Below, in pieces: positions 28,815-38,067 of a stretch of DNA of 64,000 nt. The DNA lies in the NCBI GenBank assembly GCA_016700115.1, contig CP064999.1, positions 1,116,001 to 1,180,000 of the forward strand. Direction: 5' to 3'. The notes under the pieces were generated by a model that saw only the letters and a program-made list of their open reading frames with translations, was not told the origin of the DNA and made no database searches. The translations under genes were made by a program, and so were the position numbers. The first letter of the stretch is position 1. Each line of letters starts with the position of its first letter. Origin of the DNA: Sphingobacteriales bacterium. GTDB taxonomy: Bacteria > Bacteroidota > Bacteroidia > Chitinophagales > UBA2359.

Positions 28815-29888
28815 TTAATTCCCCATCAAAACAAAACCACTCCAATACAAAGGGGGGAATTCCTGTTCTATCAATTCGGTTTTGGCGGCTGCGATAGCTT
28901 CTATGTATGACTTTTGCGACAAAATGTGCCGAAACAACGCCTGTGTAAACAAAGAACTTGGTTCGTCTAAAACTTTAAACAGGGTATAGATGACATTTTT
29001 AGCTCCGGCATATAAAAAACCTCTGTTCATGCTGTTCATCCCATCTCCTTTGTTATGATTGCCAATTCCACTTTCGCAACAACTCAAAACGACCAGATCG
29101 GCTTGCAGTTTTAGCTGGAAAGCGTCTGATATATATAATACCGAGTTGCCGGAGGTTTCGGGTAATGGTGAAAAAATCAGCCCGGTTTCTTCTGGATTAT
29201 CTGTGTTGTAATCTCCATGCCCGGCAAACAAAACATACTTATATCCTGAAATCTGCTCCTTAAAGGCCTTGGTGGTTGCGTCCAAATGTAATACTGTTTG
29301 AGATTTGAACTGATGTTGTGAAAACAATGCCGAAATTTTGCAAACTTCAGTTTCTGTTTGCATTAGTTCTGTATAGTCCAATCCATTCAGGGTGATTTTC
29401 CGAAAAACCTGAGGGCTATCCGTCTCTAATATTTTGCGGTAGTTTGTATTGCTGCTTCCGGGTTGAATGTCCGCTTTAATTTCTTCGGGAGAAAGTCCAT
29501 CAGCCCAGAGATCTTCTTCAAGGGTTGACATGGTGTTTTGCCTGTAATTGGAATATACCGGCGCAAACCCTATAAAAGAGGGTTCCATGTCGGAAATCCA
29601 AGTTGGATTTTTTTTGCGGTGATAGTGCCAAAGAGTTGCTGAGGAATGATAAGTAACTAAAAATAACTCAATCAGATATGGCAATTTTGAGAACGGGGAA
29701 TAAACATTGGAGGATTTGGTCAGCAAAACTTCAAAAGGCAACAATGCAAGTGCTCCATCGGGGATGATGATTAGCCGGCTTTTTGATGGCAATGACAGGA
29801 CATTTAAAACAGGTTCGAGCAACAAAAGATACAATTCATGGGCAACTTGTATATAGTTTTCCTTTTCTTTAGTTTCAATATCAAACAA
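28815..29888 (-). CDS. CHAT-domain caspase-like protease, C-terminal part
   Basis: This is a CHAT (caspase HetF-associated with TPR) peptidase domain. It has the region LIIIPDGALALLPFEVLL typical of the domain's start, a histidine in VLFAGHGDYN and a catalytic cysteine in VVLSCCESGIG; the dyad is intact. The C-terminal YWSGFVLMGN is the usual end of CHAT proteins. The frame opens with a TTG inside the end of the preceding frame, and removing one T from the T7 run (plus-strand A7 at 29887-29893) would fuse the two (EDFL-FDIETKE). I therefore read it as the continuation of the upstream fragment, not a separate gene. CHAT proteases with TPRs act in regulated proteolysis and cell-death or defence switches. 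Confidence 0.82.
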   Translation of the reverse strand: MFDIETKEKENYIQVAHELYLLLLEPVLNVLSLPSKSRLIIIPDGALALLPFEVLLTKSSNVYSPFSKLPYLIELFLVTYHSSATLWHYHRKKNPTWISDMEPSFIGFAPVYSNYRQNTMSTLEEDLWADGLSPEEIKADIQPGSSNTNYRKILETDSPQVFRKITLNGLDYTELMQTETEVCKISALFSQHQFKSQTVLHLDATTKAFKEQISGYKYVLFAGHGDYNTDNPEETGLIFSPLPETSGNSVLYISDAFQLKLQADLVVLSCCESGIGNHNKGDGMNSMNRGFLYAGAKNVIYTLFKVLDEPSSLFTQALFRHILSQKSYIEAIAAAKTELIEQEFPPLYWSGFVLMGN

Positions 29889-30396
29889 AAAAATCTTCTA
29901 TCAACTCTTCAAAGTTTTCCGGTTTTAGTATTTGAAAAGGTGCGAATTTTGAAGCTGTGATGCCGAACACATGGATGTATTTTTTACCAACATTGTAGGC
30001 CAACATCGCTGTTTGGGTTTCTTGAAGCATTTCCTGAACGTTTTCGACCGAAGTTATCGCGGTTTGATATTTTACCTGATGATAGTCGGGAAATTCCTGT
30101 TCAAAAAGCCTGATCAGGGTCTTGTATTGTTGATTCAATTCAAACAGGTTGTTTTGCCATTCATGAATTAATTCGGTGTTTCGCGTTTCGACCGGTTTGT
30201 TTTTTTCGTCGTTTACTTTCCGAACAAGCACGGCAGTTTCTTTGGTTAGATGCTTTTCGTTCTCAATCAAGTCATCGGGAATTCCGGCACTTAGAAGGGT
30301 GTCTTTATTTCTAAGTCTTAGAAACAATTGTACTGCTTTACTTTTTTCTGAAAAAGAGAACGCCGCACGGCTAAATTCATTATCGGGCATTTGCAT
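29881..30396 (-). CDS. Linker region of a TPR-CHAT protein (171 residues), frameshifted into the CHAT part
   Basis: The sequence FSRAAFSFSEKSKAVQLFLRLR matches the helical linker that in TPR-CHAT proteins joins the last TPR to the protease. It goes on through a coiled-coil stretch (about residues 40-110, ending FEQEFPDYHQVKYQ) and the strand region MLQETQTAMLAYNVGKKYIH. It ends at a TGA 8 bases into the CHAT frame. A 55-bp gap with stops in the relevant frames separates it from the TPR gene upstream, so whether the TPR gene was once fused too cannot be settled from the sequence. Confidence 0.7.
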   Translation of the reverse strand: MQMPDNEFSRAAFSFSEKSKAVQLFLRLRNKDTLLSAGIPDDLIENEKHLTKETAVLVRKVNDEKNKPVETRNTELIHEWQNNLFELNQQYKTLIRLFEQEFPDYHQVKYQTAITSVENVQEMLQETQTAMLAYNVGKKYIHVFGITASKFAPFQILKPENFEELIEDFFV

Positions 30397-30451
30397 AGCA
30401 TATCTATTTCATAATATAATAGACTAAGATAACCGATGTAACCAGATTTTT

Positions 30452-31891
30452 TTATTGGTTTGATTGGGTTGCATTTTGATGGTGAATTACTGCCATTTCA
30501 AAAGCGGCCTCTATGGCATCATTGTGTAAATCTGCACCCAATCCCAACCAATGGAGCTGGCTTTGAGTGTCGTTTAAGTCAGGAAGCAGTTTTTCTAAAA
30601 GTTTGGAAGAAGTTTGGTAGGTACAAAAAGCAGCATAGGCTTCTTTTGCTGCCCGATGTGTGCGGGCTTTTGCTTCTAACGTTTCCCAAAGTCTTACCGG
30701 CGATGAGTAGTCTTCCAACACCGGATTATAATATTGGTCGGCTTCTATATAGTTTTTATACAGACAATTCAGTGATTTTATGTGGTTGGCCATAGCTAAA
30801 GAATATTGTCCCTGATGGCGATAACAATTGGCTATATTGTTAAAACTGACCGACATTTCGGGGTGTTTTTCGATCAATATCTTTTCCCTGACTTCCAGAC
30901 TTTTGAGATGATATGTTAACGCGGTTTTGTAGTCTCCGGTTTCGGAATAGACCATTCCTATATTTGTGTACGATTTTGCAATATCAGGATGAGTTTCGCC
31001 CCAGTTATGTTTCCAAATATCTAAGCTTTTTTCATAGCAGGCAATGGCCTCGCTGTTTTTACCTAAATTATTATACACCGCCCCCAGACTGTTATAATTC
31101 CACGCTATATCGGGATGAAGTTCGCCCAACAATTGGAGTTGAATGTTAAGGCATTGTTCATAATAGGTAATTGCCCGGTTAAAATCGCCGGTTTTGTAAT
31201 AAGAGACCCCGATATTTCCATAGCTGTAAGCGGTCAGGTTATTTAATTTACCGTAGATCTGCTCTCTGATGTATAAGGCTTTGGTAAAATAGAGCAATGC
31301 TTCGCCATGTTTTCCTGTTGTGGAAAGTACTGCCCCGATGTTATTATAGACATCGCCTAAATTTGAAGAATATTCTCCGGTAACCTGAAGGACAATATTC
31401 AGGTTTTTTTTGTGGCACTCTAATGCTTGGGCATATTCGCCCAATTGCAAATAAACAGAACCTATATTTCCATACATTCGGCCTACATTAAAATTTAATT
31501 CACCATACAAACTAATATATATTTGCAGCGATTTTTGGTAATAAGACAATGCTTCTTCCTGATTGCCTTTAAAACGATAGATAGTTCCTATATTATAATA
31601 AGACGTTGCTGTTAAAGAATGAACCTCCGAAAAAATTTCTATACAGATTTTTAATGCTTTTTCTCCATAAGACAAAGCCATCTCATTTTGCCCCTTTTTC
31701 CTTAAACACTCGCATATCTTGTTTAAGGTGAGGGCGTACTTTTCCCAATCTTTGTGATGAAAATATACGAACTCTATCTGCTCAAAAATACTAAGACTAT
31801 CAGCAAGAAGGTCTTTATTAAGCAGTTCTGTTGCCTTGTCATATTGCAGGTTGGCTTCTTCCAACCCAATCATTTTTTTTCCACCCTTCAT
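30452..31891 (-). CDS. Tetratricopeptide-repeat protein of a TPR-CHAT locus
   Basis: The 479-residue protein is mostly TPRs of the 42-residue TPR_12 kind (e.g. AYSYGNIGVSYYKTGDFNRA and AKSYTNIGMVYSETGDYKTA); at least seven consecutive units run from about residue 95 to 390. It has no signal peptide. The C-terminus ending in DLHNDAIEAAFEMAVIHHQ corresponds to the segment just before the linker in single-chain TPR-CHAT proteins. TPR arrays in such proteins sense a partner and control the protease. The two downstream frames on the same strand supply the linker and protease, so the three pieces act, or once acted, as one unit. Confidence 0.85.
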   Translation of the reverse strand: MKGGKKMIGLEEANLQYDKATELLNKDLLADSLSIFEQIEFVYFHHKDWEKYALTLNKICECLRKKGQNEMALSYGEKALKICIEIFSEVHSLTATSYYNIGTIYRFKGNQEEALSYYQKSLQIYISLYGELNFNVGRMYGNIGSVYLQLGEYAQALECHKKNLNIVLQVTGEYSSNLGDVYNNIGAVLSTTGKHGEALLYFTKALYIREQIYGKLNNLTAYSYGNIGVSYYKTGDFNRAITYYEQCLNIQLQLLGELHPDIAWNYNSLGAVYNNLGKNSEAIACYEKSLDIWKHNWGETHPDIAKSYTNIGMVYSETGDYKTALTYHLKSLEVREKILIEKHPEMSVSFNNIANCYRHQGQYSLAMANHIKSLNCLYKNYIEADQYYNPVLEDYSSPVRLWETLEAKARTHRAAKEAYAAFCTYQTSSKLLEKLLPDLNDTQSQLHWLGLGADLHNDAIEAAFEMAVIHHQNATQSNQ

Positions 31892-32399
31892 GTAAAACAG
31901 ATTGTTTGCAAAGCTAATAAAAAAACAACTATTTCGTTTCGCTTATGAAAAAAAATTGGTTTGTGTGATTGTCCATTTTTTCTTTGCTATGAGAGAAAAA
32001 TGAAAGTATCCGATTTATTATCCTTTCCGCTATAAAATTCTTTAAAGCACAGCTTTAAATTTTTTACTCTGTTCTAAATTCTGACCTAAAACGCAATGAT
32101 TCTATCTAATAAGAAGCTATGAGGCGGGTCAAAAAAGGATGGATATGTTCTAAACTGCACTGATAAAAAGTCAGGTAATTGAAAGATTCTATTTCTTAAC
32201 TTCATCCAAGATTGTTTGTCGTTTTATTTAACCCTCATATCCCTGCACCTCCAGGTCTTTTTGTCAATCAGTTGCCAACCTTTCCAAAACAACACAATAA
32301 ATAAAAAGGGTTTTACTAATTTTGCACCCTCAAATCAGGATATTGCTTTGATGTTCTGATATTTTGGTTTCATTCTTACATGTTATCCCTGTTAAAATT
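31892..32399. other. Intergenic region between TPR gene and foldase gene
   Basis: The spacer of about 500 bp between divergent genes is AT-rich. A -7-like box lies at 32317-32324. No open frame or RNA gene is recognisable. Confidence 0.45.
32317..32324 (+). promoter_or_regulatory. Candidate -7 promoter box of the first foldase gene
   Basis: TAATTTTG followed by CACC matches TAnnTTTG and lies 75 bp before the ATG at 32400. No clear TTTG is seen at the -33 position. Confidence 0.35.
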
Positions 32400-34424
32400 A
32401 TGAATAAACATCTTGTACTTGCCGGCAGGTTTCTGTTTGTTTTCTTAGGAATGTTGTTTTTTGCTGTATTTACTTCGTCCAATCTGACAGACCCTGTTTT
32501 GTTTAGTTATGCCAATGAAAAGGTTACAAAATCGGAGTTTTTGTATGTGTATGAAAAGCACAATGCGCAGGACAGCGCGCGTTTCACTAAAAAATCTATT
32601 GATGAATACCTCGAATTGTTCATCAATTTTAAGTTGAAGGTAAAAGAAGCCGAAAGCCTGGGATTAGATACGCTTGCAGGAATAAAATCACAAATCAGCG
32701 ACTATTACAAACAACTTGCAAAAACCTACCTCTACGACAAAGACATCAGCGAACAATTGATGCGGGAGGCTTATGAGCGCATGAAAACAGAAGTAAAAAC
32801 CGCTCATATCTTAGTGAAACTTGCCGAACAGGCTTCGCCCGATGATACCGTGAAAGCTTACAACAAAGCTTTGAGCATCTACCGCCTTTATGCAGAACAA
32901 GGTCAGGACTTTGGCAAACTCGCCGAAAAGTATTCTGAAGATCCTTCGGTTAAAGACAATAAAGGCGATTTGGGATATCTCTCCGCTTTTCAAACCGTTT
33001 ATCCGTTTGAAACTGCCGTATATACCACACCAAAAGGTAAAATTTCACCTCCTGTTCGCACACAGTTTGGCTATCACCTCGTAAAAGTAGATGATATTCG
33101 ACCCGCTCGCGGTTCGGTTCATGTGGCTCATATCCTGATTAAATCTACCGAAAAAGACACGATTACACAACAAAAAGCAGCCGAAAAACGGGCTTTGGAT
33201 GTTTACAACCGCCTCAAAAAGAAAAAAGTAACTTTTGAAGCGGCTGCCTTGGCCGAATCGGACGATAAAACTACTGCTAAATCCGGAGGCGAACTTCCTT
33301 GGTTTAAAAGCGGAAAAATGCTTCCCGAGTTTGAGGAGGCTGCCTTTGCGCTCAAAAAAACCGGCGACATCACCAAGCCATTTAAAACCAAATTGGGCTG
33401 GCATATTGTAAAACTGTTGGAAAAAAAGGGAGTTCCTTCTTATGATGAACTAAAAGACGAACTCAAAAAGCGGATTGAACGGGATAACCGATCCCGGGTT
33501 TCTCAGCAGTATTTTGTTGCAAGACTTAAAAAAGATTATCAGTTTACCGAAATGGCAGACGAAAAAACCGGCGTTCTTTATGCAATGGCCAAATCGCCCT
33601 CTTTGCAAAAAGGACAGTGGAAGGCTGACAGTTTAGGCAATAACATTGTTTTGAACAAACCTTTGTTTACCATTGCTTTTCCAAAAGAAAACCATCCCCG
33701 CACCTATACTGTGGCCGATTTCGCTGCCTTTGCCGAAAAAAATCAGTTCCGTGCAAGAAGCCGCAACACCGAAGAAACTGCCGGAAGGTTGTACAACCTG
33801 TATATGGAAGAATTGCTCATGTCGGCTGAAGAATCGGTGCTTGAAACCAAATATCCCGAATTTGCGCGCTTGTTGAAAGAGTTCAGAGACGGCAATTTGC
33901 TCTACGAACTGATGAGCAAAAAAGTCTGGAACAAAGCGATGGAAGATACCGTTGGTTTGCGCAACTTCTTCAATTCCAATAGCAACAAATATGTATGGAA
34001 GGAGCGGGCAAATGCCTATATTTTTACATTTACCGACACCGAAACCGCAAAAGAACTGCGCGCTAAGACAGAAAACGCTACACCTGAAGAGCTTGCAGCT
34101 ATGGAAATGGAGGCAAAATCCGGAAAAGTTCAAAAATTCAAGGTGGAAAGCGGCGCTTACGAAAAAGGGCAACGCGCCGTACTCAATGGAATAGCGTGGA
34201 AAAAGGGGATTTCAGATATGATAGACAGTCCGGACGGAACCCATAGCTTTGTGGTCATTACCGAAATAATGCCGGCCGGTCCTAAAAAATTGGAAGAATC
34301 CCGCGGTTATGTTATTGCCGATTATCAAAGCAAGTTAGAGGCTGAATGGGTTAAAGAGTTGCGCACCAAATATGCCGTTAAAATAAACAAAGACGTTCAG
34401 GAGAGTTTGTATAAATCCAAGTAA
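32400..34424 (+). CDS. Periplasmic peptidyl-prolyl isomerase with two PpiC domains
   Basis: The ATG at 32400 begins a signal sequence (FLFVFLGMLFFAVFTSS); the TTG at 32364 would put 12 unlikely residues before it. An N-terminal chaperone-like helical part (VTKSEFLYVYEKHNAQ...) is followed by two parvulin domains at residues about 125-235 (TAHILVKLAEQ...GDLGYLSAF...FGYHLVKVDD) and about 240-345 (VAHILIKSTEK...GGELPWFKSGKM...LGWHIVKLLEKKG), then about 330 residues of helical C-terminal region. It probably assists folding of outer-membrane or T9SS cargo proteins. It is followed by its own terminator, then two related genes. Confidence 0.93.
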   Translation: MNKHLVLAGRFLFVFLGMLFFAVFTSSNLTDPVLFSYANEKVTKSEFLYVYEKHNAQDSARFTKKSIDEYLELFINFKLKVKEAESLGLDTLAGIKSQISDYYKQLAKTYLYDKDISEQLMREAYERMKTEVKTAHILVKLAEQASPDDTVKAYNKALSIYRLYAEQGQDFGKLAEKYSEDPSVKDNKGDLGYLSAFQTVYPFETAVYTTPKGKISPPVRTQFGYHLVKVDDIRPARGSVHVAHILIKSTEKDTITQQKAAEKRALDVYNRLKKKKVTFEAAALAESDDKTTAKSGGELPWFKSGKMLPEFEEAAFALKKTGDITKPFKTKLGWHIVKLLEKKGVPSYDELKDELKKRIERDNRSRVSQQYFVARLKKDYQFTEMADEKTGVLYAMAKSPSLQKGQWKADSLGNNIVLNKPLFTIAFPKENHPRTYTVADFAAFAEKNQFRARSRNTEETAGRLYNLYMEELLMSAEESVLETKYPEFARLLKEFRDGNLLYELMSKKVWNKAMEDTVGLRNFFNSNSNKYVWKERANAYIFTFTDTETAKELRAKTENATPEELAAMEMEAKSGKVQKFKVESGAYEKGQRAVLNGIAWKKGISDMIDSPDGTHSFVVITEIMPAGPKKLEESRGYVIADYQSKLEAEWVKELRTKYAVKINKDVQESLYKSK

Positions 34425-34432
34425 ATTTTTTG

Positions 34433-34484
34433 GCCGTCAAAACAGTCTTTTCCGTTTTCGGACCCCCTGTTTTGACGGCTTTTT
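34433..34484 (+). terminator. Intrinsic terminator
   Basis: GCCGTCAAAACAG (34433-34445) pairs perfectly with CTGTTTTGACGGC (34467-34479) and is followed by five T. It ends the transcript of the first foldase gene, so the next two genes probably have their own promoter. Confidence 0.88.
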
Positions 34485-34533
34485 ATTTAATTTTTAACCC
34501 TCCGTAATCAAGGCTCTCTTACTTTTTGTGCTT

Positions 34534-35424
34534 ATGTGTTTTCCAAAAGTATCTTCTTTTTTTTGTACCGTTTCAACCATCTTGCTCTATGGGGCAGTTT
34601 GGTTGTTGCTGTTCAACGGATGTGGATATTTTTCGGGTAAAAAAGCAGGCGATCTGCTGATTGCACGTTCGGGAAACGCCAAACTTTACCGGTCTCAGTT
34701 AACCGGAATGGTAAATCCGGAAACAACGGCACAGGACAGTATTCAAATCATCAACCAATATGTTGAAAACTGGGTCCGGCGGCAAATTTTACTACAGCAA
34801 GCCGAATTTGAACCTAACAACCAGATGCCCGGAATTGAACAACAATTGCAGGATTATAAAGAGTCGCTGCTCATCCATAATTTTGAACAACAAATGCTCG
34901 GGGCATTTGCAGATACCCTCATCAATCAGGATGAAATCGCAAGCTATTATGAACAAAACAAAACAAATTTTCTGCTTGAAGACAATATCCTGAAAGCTGC
35001 ATTTGTGATCACCCCCAAAGGCGAAACCCGTAAAGATTCGGTCAAACTTTTGCTCAAAAAAACAGACGAGTTCTCGCAGCAAACCCTTGACAACCTCACT
35101 AAAAAACATCAATGGCCGTCTTCATTACCCCATAGCTGGAAAACCTGGGATGACCTAAAAAAGCAAATTCCGCTTGAAGACAACGATTTCAACCTGATTT
35201 CCAGAAATCGTTTTTACCAAAACTCTGATGCCGTCAACTCCTATTTTCTTTCAGCAGAAGCGGTTGTTTCCCGCGGCGAACCGGCTCCTTTGGATTATTG
35301 TATGACGGAAATCAAAAAAATAATTGTACATAAACGCAGCCTTGAATACCTCCGCCAAACCAAAAACCGTTACTACAAAGAGGCATTAAACAAAGGTCTG
35401 ATAGAAATTTTCAGGCAACCTTAA
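34534..35424 (+). CDS. SurA-like lipoprotein without a recognisable PPIase domain
   Basis: The protein has about 296 residues from ATG 34534. A hydrophobic segment with lipobox LLFNGC (Cys near residue 28) predicts an outer-membrane-bound lipoprotein. The body is helical (SIQIINQYVENWVRRQILLQ, then IASYYEQNKTNFLLE), resembling the SurA N-terminal chaperone fold; DEIASYYEQNKTNF is the hinge that normally precedes a parvulin domain, but no parvulin motif follows. It lies 89 bp upstream of the SurA-like gene. I infer a PPIase-less chaperone partner of the neighbouring foldases. Confidence 0.75.
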   Translation: MCFPKVSSFFCTVSTILLYGAVWLLLFNGCGYFSGKKAGDLLIARSGNAKLYRSQLTGMVNPETTAQDSIQIINQYVENWVRRQILLQQAEFEPNNQMPGIEQQLQDYKESLLIHNFEQQMLGAFADTLINQDEIASYYEQNKTNFLLEDNILKAAFVITPKGETRKDSVKLLLKKTDEFSQQTLDNLTKKHQWPSSLPHSWKTWDDLKKQIPLEDNDFNLISRNRFYQNSDAVNSYFLSAEAVVSRGEPAPLDYCMTEIKKIIVHKRSLEYLRQTKNRYYKEALNKGLIEIFRQP

Positions 35425-35513
35425 AGTTGTTTATTTTTTTCCTGATACCAAAGCTTATCTCTTTGCTTCAAACCATTGACATTCTTGTTCTTTTATACAA
35501 TTCCTTTACAAAC

Positions 35514-36869
35514 ATGCGATACTTCACCTTTTTTATAGCGCTCTTTTTGGTTAGTCAAACTCCTGCTTTTTCTCAGGCGTTGGTTGTTGACGAAATAGCG
35601 GCAGTTGTAGGCGACCGGATAATTTTAATCTCTGACATAGAAAATCAGTACAATCAGTATCGGAACAGCGGTACTGCCGATGACGGAAATCTGAAGTGTA
35701 TTGTTTTGGATCAGCTTTTATTAGACCGTATGTTTCAGACACAAGCCGAAATTGACAGTATTGAGGTGCAGGATGAAGAGGTGGAACGGGAAATAGACAA
35801 CCGGATGCGCTATTTTTTAAGCATGTTTGGGGGCGATGTCGCTAAGTTCGAAGCCTATTACGGCAAAACCATCCTTGAAATAAAAGACGATTTTCGGGAA
35901 GAAGTGCGGGGCATTTTAATGGCGCAAAGAATGCAGGGGCAGATTTTGAGCAATGTAGCAATTACCCCTGCCGAGGTCAAAAAATACTTTGAAAGCCTGC
36001 CTCCCGACAGCATTCCTTATTACAATGCCGAAATTGAATTGTTACAATTGGCCATTCAGCCAAAAACCAGCCGCACACAAAAAGATGCGGTAAAAACAAC
36101 TTTATTAAAACTGAAGCAACGAATAGAAGAAGAAAACGAAGATTTTGCGAGGTTGGCATCTTTGTATTCCGAAGACCCGGGTTCTGCACAACAGGGAGGA
36201 GATTTGGGATGGACCAACAGAGGGGATTTTGTGCCCGAATTTGAAGGAGCAGCCTATAAACTGAAAAACAACGAAATATCGCTGCCCGTAGAAAGCAAGT
36301 TTGGGTTTCACTTGATTCAGATGATTGAGCGCAGAGGGGAAAAAATTCATACCCGTCATATCCTGATTAAACCCAAAGTAACTGAAGAAGATTTACAAGC
36401 TACCCTTTCCAGATTAGACAGTATCCGAACTGCAATTTTGACCGATACGACACTCAGCTTTAAAGAGGCTGTAGAAAAATTTTCGGAAGATGAAGAAAGC
36501 AAAGCCACCGGAGGGCTGATGTATAGTCCCGAAGGAAGCAGTTTTTTTGAAATGAACGAATTAGATCCGACCATCTACTTTACCATTGATACTATCCGCG
36601 AAGGGCAAATTTCCAAGCCTGTTCCCTACGAAATGAGAGACGGCACAAAGGGGTACCGCATTTTTTATGTTCAAACCCGGACAAAACCCCATAAAGCCAA
36701 CCTGCAGGACGACTATAACCGCATAAAAATCATAGTGGAAGAAAGAGAAAAAGAACGAATCATGCTAAAATGGATGCAACGGCGGATTCCGAAAACCTAT
36801 ATCCGCGTTGATGAGCGGTTTCTCGACTGCCCTACCGTCCAAAAATGGACCCCCAATACTTCTGAATAA
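35514..36869 (+). CDS. SurA-type periplasmic peptidyl-prolyl isomerase
   Basis: The ATG at 35514 is followed by a signal peptide (FTFFIALFLVSQTPAFSQ); the longer frame from 35427 adds 29 residues that are not signal-like. The N-terminal SurA domain starts VVDEIAAVVGDRIILISDIE. Two parvulin domains follow: the first with LLQLAIQPKTS, GGDLGWTNRGDFVPEF and FGFHLIQMIERRG, the second with TRHILIKPKVTEEDL and GGLMYSPEGSSFF. About 450 residues is normal for SurA. The role is chaperone and proline isomerase for outer-membrane beta-barrels in the periplasm. Confidence 0.92.
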   Translation: MRYFTFFIALFLVSQTPAFSQALVVDEIAAVVGDRIILISDIENQYNQYRNSGTADDGNLKCIVLDQLLLDRMFQTQAEIDSIEVQDEEVEREIDNRMRYFLSMFGGDVAKFEAYYGKTILEIKDDFREEVRGILMAQRMQGQILSNVAITPAEVKKYFESLPPDSIPYYNAEIELLQLAIQPKTSRTQKDAVKTTLLKLKQRIEEENEDFARLASLYSEDPGSAQQGGDLGWTNRGDFVPEFEGAAYKLKNNEISLPVESKFGFHLIQMIERRGEKIHTRHILIKPKVTEEDLQATLSRLDSIRTAILTDTTLSFKEAVEKFSEDEESKATGGLMYSPEGSSFFEMNELDPTIYFTIDTIREGQISKPVPYEMRDGTKGYRIFYVQTRTKPHKANLQDDYNRIKIIVEEREKERIMLKWMQRRIPKTYIRVDERFLDCPTVQKWTPNTSE

Positions 36870-37356
36870 CCAGACAGTGCTTTCTTTACTTCCAACCGTA
36901 TTGTTGACCCTGCTCGCTTGGGGTTAACTATCTGCTTGTAGCTTTACAAATTCGGAAATAAACTGCCGTATTCGGGTTTAACCACACCGAACGAACCCTT
37001 TTTTGCCCTTTTGTTAAATAAGGTTAAAAAAAGTGAATTCTTTTGTTAAACTTTTAACCTTTATCGAGTCTAAGTCTATTGTTTGTAAAAAGTTTTAACC
37101 CATACATTTTCAAAAAATCATCTCAAACAACGGTTTAAACGCTTCTGTTTTTTTTAAACTGTTAATAACTACGAATATAACAACCAACCATTAAAGAATT
37201 TACCTGTCCGTTGTCTTTTATTGATATGCCCGCCTTAGGTATTAACCTCGAGTTTGTAGTTCCATTGCATATACCATATATAACAAAAAAGAAACCGGAA
37301 ATACCCTGCTCTCATAAAGTTCAACTTCATTCCATAATTTTTAAACTTTTAAAGCT
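36870..37356. other. AT-rich intergenic region
   Basis: The 487-bp spacer between co-directional genes contains runs of A/T and no open frame or RNA gene that I can support. Confidence 0.45.
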
Positions 37357-37995
37357 ATGTTAAAACAAATGTACAGACTTGTAGTTTTGTTTGTGCTTAT
37401 GTTAGTTTTCGGAGTGTTTACAGCAAAGGCCTGTCCACCACCGGTTACTATAGAAGTAAACTGTCCAACCGGAGATTGCGACATCACCATTGTTACAGGC
37501 GATAATAATGAAATCAGTCAGGAAGGGAAAAAAGGTCCTATTGCAGAAATCGTTGACGATATTCTGGATTTTTTGGGAGGAATTTTCAAGAAAAAAGAGG
37601 GTGGTGGTGATGACGGTGGCGGCGGAGAAGGTGATGGCGGCGGAACTGAAACAGAAACTCCCGGTGGAGATGGTGGTGAAACTCCCGGAGGTGGAGACGG
37701 TGGAAGTGGTGAAGGAACTGAATCCACCAGCCAATCCAGTTCTTTTGAAAAACATTTAGATCAGATTGCCAATTACTTTGAAGGTGCTACGATAACCAAA
37801 GAAGGGGTTGTCCTGCAATATCCGCCACAAACCGAAACCTGCAAATCCGGTTTAACGATGACTTACAATATTGATATTCCCATTCCTCAAAACTGGTTAA
37901 AAAAATACAACATTACCGGTAAACGCAAATTAAAAGCCGGTACTTACACTACCACCAAAAAGGGACGATTGTTGTTGCCTTTTAAAAATGCGTAA
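37357..37995 (+). CDS. Secreted protein with Gly/Glu/Asp-rich linker, unknown function
   Basis: The 212-residue protein has a signal peptide (YRLVVLFVLMLVFGVFTAKA). The short N-terminal region has three cysteines in CPPPVTIEVNCPTGDC. A low-complexity linker of glycine, glutamate, aspartate and threonine spans about residues 85-125. The C-terminal part (SFEKHLDQIANYFEGATITK to KGRLLLPFKNA) is probably folded and has one cysteine. No family is recognised. It lies 72 bp upstream of another secreted unknown protein, so the two are probably co-expressed. Confidence 0.75.
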   Translation: MLKQMYRLVVLFVLMLVFGVFTAKACPPPVTIEVNCPTGDCDITIVTGDNNEISQEGKKGPIAEIVDDILDFLGGIFKKKEGGGDDGGGGEGDGGGTETETPGGDGGETPGGGDGGSGEGTESTSQSSSFEKHLDQIANYFEGATITKEGVVLQYPPQTETCKSGLTMTYNIDIPIPQNWLKKYNITGKRKLKAGTYTTTKKGRLLLPFKNA

Positions 37996-38067
37996 CCAAC
38001 CGAAAAACAGCCTCCTTTCTAAAATGAATGTGTTTTTTTTCTTTTTTAACATCTAAAAACAAATGAA

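Noticed and set aside
29881..29896. Normal translational coupling of linker and CHAT frames
   Set aside because: The CHAT frame has only a TTG start within the T run, its first residues continue the linker domain, and homologues are single chain; a frameshift explains this better.
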